A stretch of 64,000 nt of DNA from an uncultured Bacteroidales bacterium (GCA_902779845.1 CACZCZ010000020.1:1-64000); one strand, 5' to 3'; shown: positions 51,542 through 59,133, counted from the stretch's first letter. A program made the numbers and translations. The notes: generated by a model not told the origin, from the letters alone.

Positions 51542-52348
51542 TTACTTGCTGGTGTCGAGGTCCGAGGCTTTGCCTTTGTACGCTGGAGCGCGCTTCTCCA
51601 GGAACGAGCGGATGCCCTCCAGATAGTCTGCACCTTGATAGACCTTAGTGCGGTAGGCGTTGATGCGCTCGAAACTCTCCGACGACAGCGTGGTAGCCGC
51701 CTTGCTGAGGATGCGGAACTGACGTTTGATGGCGCTGATGGACATCACGCTGTTACGGCGCAGGGGATTCAGAAACTGCTCCTCCAGAACGTTTTCCAGT
51801 TCATCGGCAGGCACTACACGATTGATAAGTCCTACGTTCATGGCATCCTGAGCCGTGATGGGCTGTGCCAGGAAGAACATCTCGCGGGCTTTGTTCATGC
51901 CCAGCTGATTGATGAAATGCATAATACCCGAGGCGTTATAAGGGATGCCTATCTTCGCCGGCGTGATGGCGAAGGTCGCCGTATCGGTGCTGACTATCAT
52001 GTCGCATGACAGACACAAGTCGCAGGCGCCGCCCCACACCGTGCCATCCACACAGGCGATGACGGGAATGGCCGTTTCCTGCACACAGCGCAGCAGGCGC
52101 TCCATCGGCACATCGTAAGCCAAGGGATCCACACCGTTCTGCGGCAATTCACGAATGTCGTGACCGGCGCTCCACACGCCCTTCTTGCATTGAGCCTTGA
52201 TGACGACGCCCACACATTCCTGCTCATAGCCCGAACGGATGGCGTCACACAATTCCTGACACATCACTTCGCTGAGACAGTTGAAGTGATCAGCGTTCTG
52301 CATCTCCACATAGCAGATGCGGTTGTTGATAACGGTATTGACTAACAT
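51542..52348 (-). CDS. scpB: Methylmalonyl-CoA decarboxylase
   Basis: A 268-residue crotonase-fold enzyme expected to turn methylmalonyl-CoA into propionyl-CoA. It follows the ScpB/YgfG pattern closely: VWSAGHDIRELPQNGVDPLA, DGTVWGGACDLCLSCDM, ITPAKIGIPYNASGI, QPITAQDAMNVGLINRVV and YLEGIRSFLEKRAPAYKGKA. The reaction follows the B12-dependent methylmalonyl-CoA mutase in succinate-to-propionate metabolism, which explains its place in a cobalamin cluster. It is one base upstream of cbiJD, so co-transcribed. Other crotonases such as MenB fit less well. Confidence 0.85.
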   Translation of the reverse strand: MLVNTVINNRICYVEMQNADHFNCLSEVMCQELCDAIRSGYEQECVGVVIKAQCKKGVWSAGHDIRELPQNGVDPLAYDVPMERLLRCVQETAIPVIACVDGTVWGGACDLCLSCDMIVSTDTATFAITPAKIGIPYNASGIMHFINQLGMNKAREMFFLAQPITAQDAMNVGLINRVVPADELENVLEEQFLNPLRRNSVMSISAIKRQFRILSKAATTLSSESFERINAYRTKVYQGADYLEGIRSFLEKRAPAYKGKASDLDTSK

Positions 52349-52395
52349 TTATGCTTCAATTTTTGTTTGTTATTTTTGTTTTAATTTTGAGCGCA

Positions 52396-52455
52396 GCGAC
52401 CAACTGAAACTTGAAACCTGAAACTTGAACCTTTGAACTCTTAAACCCTTAAACC
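52396..52455. repeat. AT-rich heptad repeat upstream of scpB
   Basis: Units like GAAACTT and CTTAAAC, ending at the cbiGF stop. It fills the gap between cbiGF and scpB. Confidence 0.6.
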
Positions 52456-54257
52456 ATAGCATTACGGTACAAGTGTGTGAAGTGCTTATTGTAGAGCTCC
52501 GAGAGTCCCTTGCGGTTGTCGATGGCCTCGCCCACGACGAGCATGGTGGTGAGCGTGAGGTGGTTGTCGTGCACCATCTTCGCCAGGTCCTTCAGCACGC
52601 CGCGATAGATCTTCTGGTCGGGCCACGTCAGATGGTAGCAAGCTGCCACGGGCGTGTCCTCGGGGTATTCCCGGAGGAGCTCGCGCTGCACGTCGTCCAC
52701 GATGGCTGCCGAGAGGAAGATGCACATCGTGGATTGGCTCCTTGCCAACAGATGCAGCTGCTCCTTCTCGGGCATCGGCGTGCGGCCCTCGCCGCGTGTC
52801 AGGATGATGGTCTGCGTACGTTCGGGGATGGTGAACTGACTTCGCAACTCAGCCGCCGCAGCCAGGAAACTGCTGATGCCGGGCGTGATATGGTAGCGCA
52901 TCCCCTCCTTGTCGAAGAAAGCCATCTGCTCCTGGATGGCGCCGAAGATGCAGGGGTCACCGGTGTGCAACCGCACAATGAAATGTCCTTTGTCGTAGTG
53001 CTCCTTCATCAGTGCGCACTGCTCTTCGAGATTCATGTCCGCCGAGCTGCGCACCACAGCGCCCGCCTTGTGACATTCCGTGAGTGCCTTGGGCACCAGC
53101 GAACCCGCATATAGAATCAGGTCTGCCTGCTCCAGCATCTTCCGTCCCCTGACACTCACCAAGTCCGGATCCCCTGGCCCAGCCCCCACAATCTCAACAA
53201 ACCCATCCTGAAGGTAATTACTCCCCTCCCTACAAGGGAGGGGCTGGGGGGTGGGTCTTTTCCTTATCGCCAGCGCCGCCGTCCAGTTCTTGCCCTTCAT
53301 CTTAGGCACAATCAGCTCACCGCCGCCGGAACCCAAGATGGCCGCAGCCTCGCAGACACTGGGCGTGCCTACGTGCTTCGCCACCGTGTCGCTGGGATTC
53401 GGCACCTCCACAGAAGCCAGCTGTTCTGCCGTGAAGAACTCCACGGTGATGTCTTTCTCCTCTTCCAGCACCCGGATGAAAGGCTCGTCGCGCTTCACAT
53501 CGATGGTGCAGTAGCGCAGCGCACAGGGCAGCACGCCGCGCTCCGTGAGAGCGCGGTTCATCTGGTCGTAGATATCCTCGTAGTCCTCAGGATGATGTGC
53601 CAGGCCGAAGCCCATCACACCCACGAAAGGAATATAGTGGACGCACAACACGCCCTCGGGCGCCGTGCGCTCATAGGGCGACACGATGATCAACAACTTG
53701 TAGCTTCCAGAGGCAGCCTCGCGGATATCGTTGATGACGGTCACATGCTCTGGCAATGTGGCCTCCATGTAGTCTGTACCTTCATCGCGGGCTTCGATGA
53801 GCAGCGCCGTAGGTTCGCGGTTCACGAAAGCGATAACGCTTTCATTCATGTCATTGGGGTTGCCCACGAGGCCCCATCCGTAGCGTTCGGCCAGCGTGTC
53901 CAGCGCCCACAGACCTGCGTTGTCGCTCTGCGTGGTGATGACCTCATGAGCGTCAAGCAAGTCGGCAATCTCGTGCGTCAAGGCGTTGGCGCCGCCCACA
54001 TGACCGCTCAGCACTGCCACCACATTGTGGCCCATGCTGTCGATGCACACCACCGCCGGGTCGGTGTGCTTGTCCTCGATATAAGGTGCTATCGTGCGGA
54101 CACAAATGCCCATCGCGCTGATGAACACGAAGGCATCATAGTCCTTCCAACGTTCGCCCACGTTGCAGCGCTCAAGGATTGTTGCATCGTATTCGCGATG
54201 GAGCTTTTGCGCGATGAGACTTCCCGCCTCGCTCACTTGTACAACTGCTATCTTCAT
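52449..54257 (-). CDS. cbiGF: CbiG-CbiF fusion: precorrin hydrolase and C11-methyltransferase
   Basis: A 602-residue bifunctional enzyme. Residues 1-335 are CbiG (FVFISAMGICVRTIAPYIED, VVAVLSGHVGGANALTHEIA, VGFG-type core VMGFGLAHHP, CEAAAILGSGGGELIVPKMK), which opens the delta-lactone of cobalt-precorrin-5A. Residues 355-602 are CbiF/CobM (FVEIVGAGPGDPDLVSVRGR, LHTGDPCIFGAIQEQMAFFD, HITPGISSFLAAAAEL), an AdoMet methyltransferase. The linker KRPTPQPLPCREGSNY is the translation of a palindromic element (53220-53256). ATG 54257 begins MKIAVVQVSEAG. Confidence 0.94.
   Translation of the reverse strand: MKIAVVQVSEAGSLIAQKLHREYDATILERCNVGERWKDYDAFVFISAMGICVRTIAPYIEDKHTDPAVVCIDSMGHNVVAVLSGHVGGANALTHEIADLLDAHEVITTQSDNAGLWALDTLAERYGWGLVGNPNDMNESVIAFVNREPTALLIEARDEGTDYMEATLPEHVTVINDIREAASGSYKLLIIVSPYERTAPEGVLCVHYIPFVGVMGFGLAHHPEDYEDIYDQMNRALTERGVLPCALRYCTIDVKRDEPFIRVLEEEKDITVEFFTAEQLASVEVPNPSDTVAKHVGTPSVCEAAAILGSGGGELIVPKMKGKNWTAALAIRKRPTPQPLPCREGSNYLQDGFVEIVGAGPGDPDLVSVRGRKMLEQADLILYAGSLVPKALTECHKAGAVVRSSADMNLEEQCALMKEHYDKGHFIVRLHTGDPCIFGAIQEQMAFFDKEGMRYHITPGISSFLAAAAELRSQFTIPERTQTIILTRGEGRTPMPEKEQLHLLARSQSTMCIFLSAAIVDDVQRELLREYPEDTPVAACYHLTWPDQKIYRGVLKDLAKMVHDNHLTLTTMLVVGEAIDNRKGLSELYNKHFTHLYRNAMV
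53220..53256 (-). repeat. Palindromic element in the CbiG/CbiF linker
   Basis: On the plus strand ACTCCCCTCCCTACAAGGGA and then GGGGCTGGGGGGTGGGT; related in make-up to the 36-bp family. Read as TPQPLPCREGS exactly between the two domains. Confidence 0.75.
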
Positions 54258-54309
54258 CTGTTTACTCAAATCATAAAACATTTAAAACCAGTATTTAGAC
54301 ACTTTAGTA

Positions 54310-55641
54310 CTAAAGAATTGGTTTATACGCCTTCAATATCTCGATGGGATGATATTCATCGATGGCAACATGCACAGGCGGTACTTGTCTGAGGCCCAAT
54401 TCGCGGCACGCCTCATCCCACAATTGATGACTGCCGGGACGATGATTCGTCATCTGTTCCACGACGGGTGTGGTGACGCTGTTCATCACAATCACCCCGC
54501 CGGGCGCCATCACCTCCACCGCCTTCGCCATGATTTCCTTCAGCTTCCCCCCATGGCCCCCGATAAACACCGCATCGGGAGCCTCTCCCCCCGCCCTCCC
54601 TATGAGGGAGGGAGTGATTTGTTCTGAGCAGGCGTCCGCTTTGTCATTGTCAAAGGTGACCACTCCCTCCCTCATAGGGAGGGCGGGGAGAGAGTCTTCG
54701 AAATCTCCTATATGCACATTGATTCCCATCGCGCCGTGCCGGCGGCAGTTCTCCTGAATGATCGCCTCGCACTCCGGACGGATCTCGAAAGCCTCGATAT
54801 GCAGATGCGGAAACAGCAGGCGAGCCTCAATGCTCACGCTGCCCGTGCACGCTCCGATGTCCCACAGCACATGCCGTTTCGGCAGTTCCAACGCCTGCAG
54901 CGTCAACAGCCGTATCGGCATCTTCGTAATCATCTTCTCGCGCCCGTTCAACAATGCGAAGGAGGAATCGGGAATGCCGAATATCCCAGTGCGCTCGACG
55001 GTTTGCCCGTCGAGAATCACGCAATTCGGCATCGCGAACTCCTTCCCTGCCGCCTCGTCCAGCGTCAAGGTCGTCACGCGCTCCCTTTCAGGATTGCCGA
55101 GATGTTCGCCCACGCACATATTATAACCGGTGTAGCCATACTCCAGCATCCGCTGGGCTATGGCAGCCGGTGTGTGTGCCTTATCGGTGAGCACACCAAT
55201 CTTCGGTGCCCGCTCTATCAACGCACGGTCGAACTCCTGCCACGGGCGTCCCGTCAACGAGACGATGCGCATATCGTGGTACGGCATCACCAGCTTGTGC
55301 GCCAGCATTTGCAGGGAGTTGAACGTAGGGAACACCTGCATCTCTGCCTCCGGGAACTCACGCTTCAGGGTGTTCGCGAAGCCGAAGAACAACGGGTCGC
55401 CGGAAGCAAATACAACTATCGTCTTCGCAGCATCGCTGCGAATACGATAGTCATTGAACACTTTTTCTAGCGGCACCGTGATATCTATCCACTCAGCGCC
55501 CTCGGGCAGCAACGGCGCCACGATTTCGTGGTGGCGTTTGCCACCCGAAAACACCTTCACCTGCCGGATTACCTCCTGCACTTCAGGAGGAAACCAGGGG
55601 TGCGGGTTGTCTGTGATACCTATGACGATGAACCGTGGCAT
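54310..55641 (-). CDS. cobL: CobL (CbiE-CbiT): precorrin-6B methyltransferase/decarboxylase
   Basis: A 443-residue enzyme adding methyls at C5 and C15 and decarboxylating. Residues 1-200 are CbiE (FSGGKRHHEIVAPLLPEGAE, VVFASGDPLFFGFANTLKR); residues 235-443 are CbiT (HVLWDIGACTGSVSIEARLL, VFIGGHGGKLKEIMAKAVEV). Within the CbiT AdoMet fold two palindromic elements in inverted order are read as SLPALPMREGV and TPSLIGRAGGEAPD, adding about 35 residues just before DAVFIGGHGG. Activity with this insertion is not certain but both motifs are whole. Follows the DUF2147 gene by 12 bp. Confidence 0.93.
   Translation of the reverse strand: MPRFIVIGITDNPHPWFPPEVQEVIRQVKVFSGGKRHHEIVAPLLPEGAEWIDITVPLEKVFNDYRIRSDAAKTIVVFASGDPLFFGFANTLKREFPEAEMQVFPTFNSLQMLAHKLVMPYHDMRIVSLTGRPWQEFDRALIERAPKIGVLTDKAHTPAAIAQRMLEYGYTGYNMCVGEHLGNPERERVTTLTLDEAAGKEFAMPNCVILDGQTVERTGIFGIPDSSFALLNGREKMITKMPIRLLTLQALELPKRHVLWDIGACTGSVSIEARLLFPHLHIEAFEIRPECEAIIQENCRRHGAMGINVHIGDFEDSLPALPMREGVVTFDNDKADACSEQITPSLIGRAGGEAPDAVFIGGHGGKLKEIMAKAVEVMAPGGVIVMNSVTTPVVEQMTNHRPGSHQLWDEACRELGLRQVPPVHVAIDEYHPIEILKAYKPIL
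54583..54616 (+). repeat. GC-rich palindromic element, second half of cobL pair
   Basis: CTCTCCCCCCGCCCTCCCTA with loop ATGA and GGGAGGGAGTG. Inverted relative to 54661-54692, 44 bp away. Confidence 0.8.
54661..54692 (-). repeat. GC-rich palindromic element, first half of cobL pair
   Basis: CACTCCCTCCCTCATAGGGA then GGGCGGGGAGAG. Read in frame as SLPALPMREG. Confidence 0.8.
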
Positions 55642-55653
55642 GGCCTGTGCTTC

Positions 55654-56049
55654 CTATTTCCGCTTCCAGGTCTGCGTGGCGTGGAAGACGCCCAGATAGC
55701 CGCGCACCTTCAAGTCCTTGCCGTCGAGCCAGATGGAGCACTTGTAGGTCTTGCCGCTCTTGGGGTCATACACCTTGCCACCTTCCCATTTCTTATCCTT
55801 CTTCGTGAGGCCGCTGAGGAGGTTCACGCCCACCAGCTTACGGTTCTTGAGCGCAGCGTCAGGGTTGTGCGTGTCGCGCGTGTCCGGACCTTTGGCCAGC
55901 CACACGACCTTACCATAGACCTTACCGTTGGACTCATAGATTTCCACATTGCCATCACCGTCGCCAGTGACCCATGTTCCGAAAATGTCCTGCGCATTGG
56001 CAGTGAGAGAAAGCATCGCAACAGCGAATGCCATAAATAACTTTTTCAT
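55654..56049 (-). CDS. DUF2147 secreted protein
   Basis: A 131-residue protein with signal peptide MKKLFMAFAVAMLSLTANA and one small beta-barrel domain (DIFGTWVTGDGDGNVEIYES, KVYGKVVWLAKGPDTRD, LKVRGYLGVFHATQTWKRK), the DUF2147 pattern. Its function is unknown. It lies within the cobalamin cluster, 12 bp upstream of cobL and 54 bp downstream of cbiHC, in the same direction. A link to cobalamin or cobalt handling is only suggested by this position. Confidence 0.85.
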   Translation of the reverse strand: MKKLFMAFAVAMLSLTANAQDIFGTWVTGDGDGNVEIYESNGKVYGKVVWLAKGPDTRDTHNPDAALKNRKLVGVNLLSGLTKKDKKWEGGKVYDPKSGKTYKCSIWLDGKDLKVRGYLGVFHATQTWKRK

Positions 56050-56103
56050 CATCATATTATTTATAAATGATTAATACATTCTTCATTCTTCACTCTTAAC
56101 TCC

Positions 56104-57603
56104 TCACACATCCCTTCCCGCCTTCAACTGTTCTGCATCGTCGTAGGTGAGGATGCTGTTGACGAGCGTGGCGGCGAGGTTGCTGCCGCCCTTGCGCCCT
56201 TCAACGATGATCTTGGGGATATCGCGTAGGGTCTTCACGGCGTGCTTGCTCTCGCAGACATGGACGAAGCCGACGGGAGCAGCGATGATGCCTGCGGGAT
56301 GCAACTTGCCCTTGCGCACGAGGTCGCAGATCTCAAAGAGGGCTGTGGGCGCATTGCCTACGACATAGAGGGCATCGGGGTATTCCTCGGCAGCCAAGCG
56401 CATGCACGCCTGGCTGCGGGTTATCCCCGTCTCGTCCGCCAACTGTTTCGTGCGGGGGTCGTTGATGTAGCAGTGAACCTCGATGCCAAGGCGCTGCAAG
56501 GCACCCTTGCGGATGCCAGCAGCCGCCATCGTCACGTCGGTGACGATATGCTTGAGGCTGCCGTCAGCCACCTTGTTATATAAGAGCTCCGTGGCGCGGT
56601 CGTCCATCCACAGGCACTCCTCCATGCCGAAATCCACCGTCGTATGAATGGCGTGCAGCAGCGGCCACAGGTGCCACGTGGGCACATCGGGGTGCTTCAT
56701 CTCGGAGAGGATGGTGCGGAACGATTCATTCATGATCTGTTGACCTGGCCCTAATTTTTCATTTTTACCTTTTAACTTTTCATTGTTATAGTAGCCGCGC
56801 GGGGTGATGAAGACAGCCTGCTGCTCTTTGTCCTCCCCCCCACGGGGGGAGCTAGAGAGGGGCTCCCCTATATAGCTCTGACTATTGCCAATGATGACAA
56901 CCGTGAACATATCCACGTCCTCGGGGTCAAAGGCGCCCAGCGTCGTCACCTTCACCTCCTGCTCCGGACGTCCTGCTTGCCGCACATAACCCACGGGGGT
57001 CTCGGCGCTGCGCCCTTCCTGCAGGAAGAGTTCTATGAGACGGTAGAGCTGCCAGTAGCGGCCATGCGACTTGGGATTGTAGATGGCCGTGACGAAGTCG
57101 CCCACGGCAGCCGCCCTGATGCGCTTCTCAATGCGCGACCACGGCGTCATCAGGTCTGAGAGTGAGATGATACAGAGGTCATGCCCTATAGGCGCCCCCA
57201 GCAGCGATGCGGCCTTCTGGAAGGCAGAGATACCCGGCAGAACGGAAATCTCAACCGTTCTGCCATCATCGTTTGCGTGCGACGGTTTACCCGTCGCATT
57301 CAAACGTTCTTGCGCCATCTCATACAGCAGCGGAGCCATCCCATAGATGCCCGCATCGCCGCTGGAGATGACCACCACCGTCTTGCCTTGTTCGGCCAGT
57401 TGGAAGGCCATCTCTGCACGCTCGCGTTCACGTTTCATGCCCGTGTCGATACACTCGCAGTCCGCCTTCACGTAAGCCTCAACAAACTGAAAATAATATT
57501 TATAGCCCACCACGACATCTGCCTCCCGCACTGCTTCGAGCACTGCTGGGGTGATGTCCTCTGGACTACCAGGACCTATGCCTGCAACAATTATCTTTCC
57601 CAT
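56104..57603 (-). CDS. cbiHC: CbiH-CbiC fusion: C17-methyltransferase and methylmutase
   Basis: A 499-residue bifunctional enzyme. Residues 1-255 are CbiH/CobJ (MGKIIVAGIGPGSPEDITPA, VVVISSGDAGIYGMAPLLYE, VLPGISAFQKAASLLGAPIG, FVTAIYNPKSHGR), which methylates C17 with ring contraction. Residues 295-499 are CbiC (LLHAIHTTVDFGMEECLWMD with the catalytic His, TDVTMAAAGIRKG, VVGNAPTALFEI, GRKGGSNLAATLVNSILTYD). The linker holds two repeat-derived parts, EPLSSSPRGGEDKEQQ from a GC-rich palindrome and NNEKLKGKNEKL from an AT-rich repeat (56757-56789). First gene of the cobalamin cluster; a -7 box lies only 10 bp before its ATG. Confidence 0.93.
   Translation of the reverse strand: MGKIIVAGIGPGSPEDITPAVLEAVREADVVVGYKYYFQFVEAYVKADCECIDTGMKRERERAEMAFQLAEQGKTVVVISSGDAGIYGMAPLLYEMAQERLNATGKPSHANDDGRTVEISVLPGISAFQKAASLLGAPIGHDLCIISLSDLMTPWSRIEKRIRAAAVGDFVTAIYNPKSHGRYWQLYRLIELFLQEGRSAETPVGYVRQAGRPEQEVKVTTLGAFDPEDVDMFTVVIIGNSQSYIGEPLSSSPRGGEDKEQQAVFITPRGYYNNEKLKGKNEKLGPGQQIMNESFRTILSEMKHPDVPTWHLWPLLHAIHTTVDFGMEECLWMDDRATELLYNKVADGSLKHIVTDVTMAAAGIRKGALQRLGIEVHCYINDPRTKQLADETGITRSQACMRLAAEEYPDALYVVGNAPTALFEICDLVRKGKLHPAGIIAAPVGFVHVCESKHAVKTLRDIPKIIVEGRKGGSNLAATLVNSILTYDDAEQLKAGRDV
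56757..56789. repeat. AT-rich repeat in the CbiH/CbiC linker
   Basis: TTTTTCATTTTTACCTTTTA and a further unit; read as NEKLKGKNEKL. Confidence 0.6.
56835..56872. repeat. GC-rich palindromic element in the CbiH/CbiC linker
   Basis: CCCCCCCCACGGGGGGAGC followed by TAGAGAGGGGCTCCCC. Hairpin-forming, read in frame as GEPLSSSPRGGED. Confidence 0.65.
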
Positions 57604-57612
57604 ATCTGTGCG

Positions 57613-57620
57613 CAAAAGTA
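57613..57620 (-). promoter_or_regulatory. -7 box directly before cbiHC
   Basis: TACTTTTG on the minus strand, 9 bp before the ATG at 57603. If used, the transcript would have almost no leader. No cobalamin riboswitch sequence was recognised between here and 58254. Confidence 0.55.
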
Positions 57621-57677
57621 CGAAAAAAGCCTGACATAGCCACACGATTAACGAAATTTATATCTTCTAGCACACTC

Positions 57678-57721
57678 CCCCATATCCTTCAAGCGCAATC
57701 CCCATATCCTTCAAGCGCAAT
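57678..57721. repeat. Two 22-bp tandem units
   Basis: CCCCATATCCTTCAAGCGCA plus AT, repeated exactly at 57678 and 57700. First block of the 22-bp phased region. Confidence 0.85.
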
Positions 57722-57738
57722 CCATAAGGCTTGATGCT

Positions 57739-57823
57739 TTTTGCCACTGTGGCAAAACCTTTTGCCACCAGTGGCAAAAACGTTTCTCACCTATGAGAAA
57801 ATATTTTCTCACCAGTGAGAAAA
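57739..57823. repeat. Four phased palindromes (GCCAC and CTCAC types)
   Basis: Hairpins centred near 57748, 57769.5, 57791.5 and 57813.5. The first two pair TTTTGCCA(C) with (G)TGGCAAAA, the next two TTTCTCA(C) with (G)TGAGAAA. Different sequence, same 22-bp spacing. Confidence 0.85.
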
Positions 57824-57830
57824 ACAATAA

Positions 57831-57918
57831 GAGCTTGCTCTTATGGACAGAGGAGCTTACTCTTATGGACTGAGGAGCTTGCTCTTATGGACTGAGGAGC
57901 TTGCTCTTATGGACTGAG
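57831..57918. repeat. Four 22-bp tandem units with palindromic core
   Basis: Units start at 57831, 57853, 57875 and 57897 and begin GAGCTTGCTCTTATGGAC; the core AAGAGC-TT-GCTCTT in the first is a hairpin centred at 57835.5, in step with the preceding palindromes. Confidence 0.9.
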
Positions 57919-58103
57919 GAGCCAGCGCCTGCGTGTGCTGGTGATTAAGGTGGACTGCGAGCTGTGATTGGTTCATAGCGCAAGCGGAGGCTGGCGATGA
58001 AAGAGCCGCCTGCGGAGGGTTCGTATAGTTTTCCGCAAAAGTTTTTTCTAGCCCTAAACGAAAGACACTACTAGTCCCTCGCCTTACCCTCTATAGAGAC
58101 TAC

Positions 58104-58180
58104 GCGCAGACACTGTAGAGGGTAAGCGCAGACACTGTAGAGGGTAAACTCAGACACTGTAGAGGGTAAGCGCAGACACT
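58104..58180. repeat. 22-bp tandem repeat array
   Basis: Units at 58104, 58126 and 58148 plus half a unit at 58170, with the core CAGACACTGTAGAGGGTAA. Sequence unrelated to the 57678-57918 arrays but with the same period. The stretch 57919-58103 between them shows no gene. Confidence 0.9.
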
Positions 58181-58215
58181 AATAGAGAAAGCGAGCACGG
58201 ATGACTGAAGGGTAC

Positions 58216-58245
58216 AAAAAAAACCCTCCCGAGAGTGCGGGAGGG
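58216..58245 (-). terminator. Rho-independent terminator of the fimbrillin gene
   Basis: Stem CCCTCCCG / CGGGAGGG with a 6-nt loop and eight T residues on the minus strand, 9 bp after the stop of the 58255-59115 gene. It closes the leftward surface-protein group. Confidence 0.92.
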
Positions 58246-58254
58246 CGATGGAAT

Positions 58255-59115
58255 CTAGGCGGACGCTTTTGTCATTTTTACCGTAATGTCGTAATACTTT
58301 CCGTCATCGAACGTCACACCTGATTTGCTATATTTGTAGGTGTTGCCGGCGACGGTGGCTGTTAAGGTGATGTCCTTACTTTCAAAGCCAGGAATAGCCA
58401 CGAAGAGGACGCCAGGGCCATTGGTGGTGTAGGTGTCGGCAGGAATACTGGTCAACGAAACGCTTTCAACATATTTTTCCTCACCATATTCTATGGTGAG
58501 CGTCGTTGGACTCAGCAAGGTGGTGCCGTCGGCTTTGTCCTTAAGCGTAAACTTCACGATAGCCTGCTGATTTTCAAATGTGACATCGGTAGAACCTTCA
58601 ATATGATTGCCATTGACAGTAAACTCTACATTTGTAGCCATGGCGTAGTCGTACTTGGCAGCAATATCTGCCAGTGTTCCTACCTGACCGGAATAATCCA
58701 ATTCTTGGCGTGGGAATCGAAGATCCAGCTTTAAAGGATAGCCGATAACATGGTTATCAATGGCCTCTTGTATAGTTGTATATGTCCAGCCGTCAGGAAC
58801 GGTAATCTCACCATTCAAGCGCGTGCTTTTTCCTGCGGACTCAGGCTGAATAGAACCCTTGAACCAGAATTTTTCTGAACTTCCTTGCGTTCCTCGTACA
58901 TATACATGTTCTCCGACCGCCCACGTCGCATTCAGCCTTTGACCCTCTAACGTGAGGGCACGGGTGTTGGCAACATCGTCTCCCTTAGTGGCGTTGACAG
59001 ACAAGGTATAGGTTCTGATAGCCTTTGGGGTGTTTTCGGTGTTATCGTCGTTCGAACAGCCCGTTATGAATGCGCCAGTCAATAGTAGGACGCAGAGTGT
59101 TTTGATTGTTTTCAT
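58255..59115 (-). CDS. Fimbrillin-like lipoprotein
   Basis: A 286-residue predicted lipoprotein: MKTIKTLCVLLLTGAFITGC with the lipobox Cys at 20, a TRALTLEGQRLNATWAVGEH stretch and beta-rich repeats (AIVKFTLKDKADGTTLLSPT, KYYDITVKMTKASA) typical of the Bacteroidales fimbrillin/Mfa-type families. Probably exported to the cell surface as a pilus or surface subunit; precise family not certain. It is the last gene of the group beginning with the LamG protein and has a strong terminator. Confidence 0.75.
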   Translation of the reverse strand: MKTIKTLCVLLLTGAFITGCSNDDNTENTPKAIRTYTLSVNATKGDDVANTRALTLEGQRLNATWAVGEHVYVRGTQGSSEKFWFKGSIQPESAGKSTRLNGEITVPDGWTYTTIQEAIDNHVIGYPLKLDLRFPRQELDYSGQVGTLADIAAKYDYAMATNVEFTVNGNHIEGSTDVTFENQQAIVKFTLKDKADGTTLLSPTTLTIEYGEEKYVESVSLTSIPADTYTTNGPGVLFVAIPGFESKDITLTATVAGNTYKYSKSGVTFDDGKYYDITVKMTKASA

Positions 59116-59133
59116 TTTTCGTTCTTCCTGTTT

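Noticed and set aside
57678-57918. Possible CRISPR array
   Set aside because: Units follow each other without spacers, the unit is only 22 bp, and no cas gene is near.
57604-58254. Cobalamin riboswitch upstream of cbiHC
   Set aside because: I looked for a B12-box-like segment and the usual multi-helix layout and found none; a covariance-model search would settle it.
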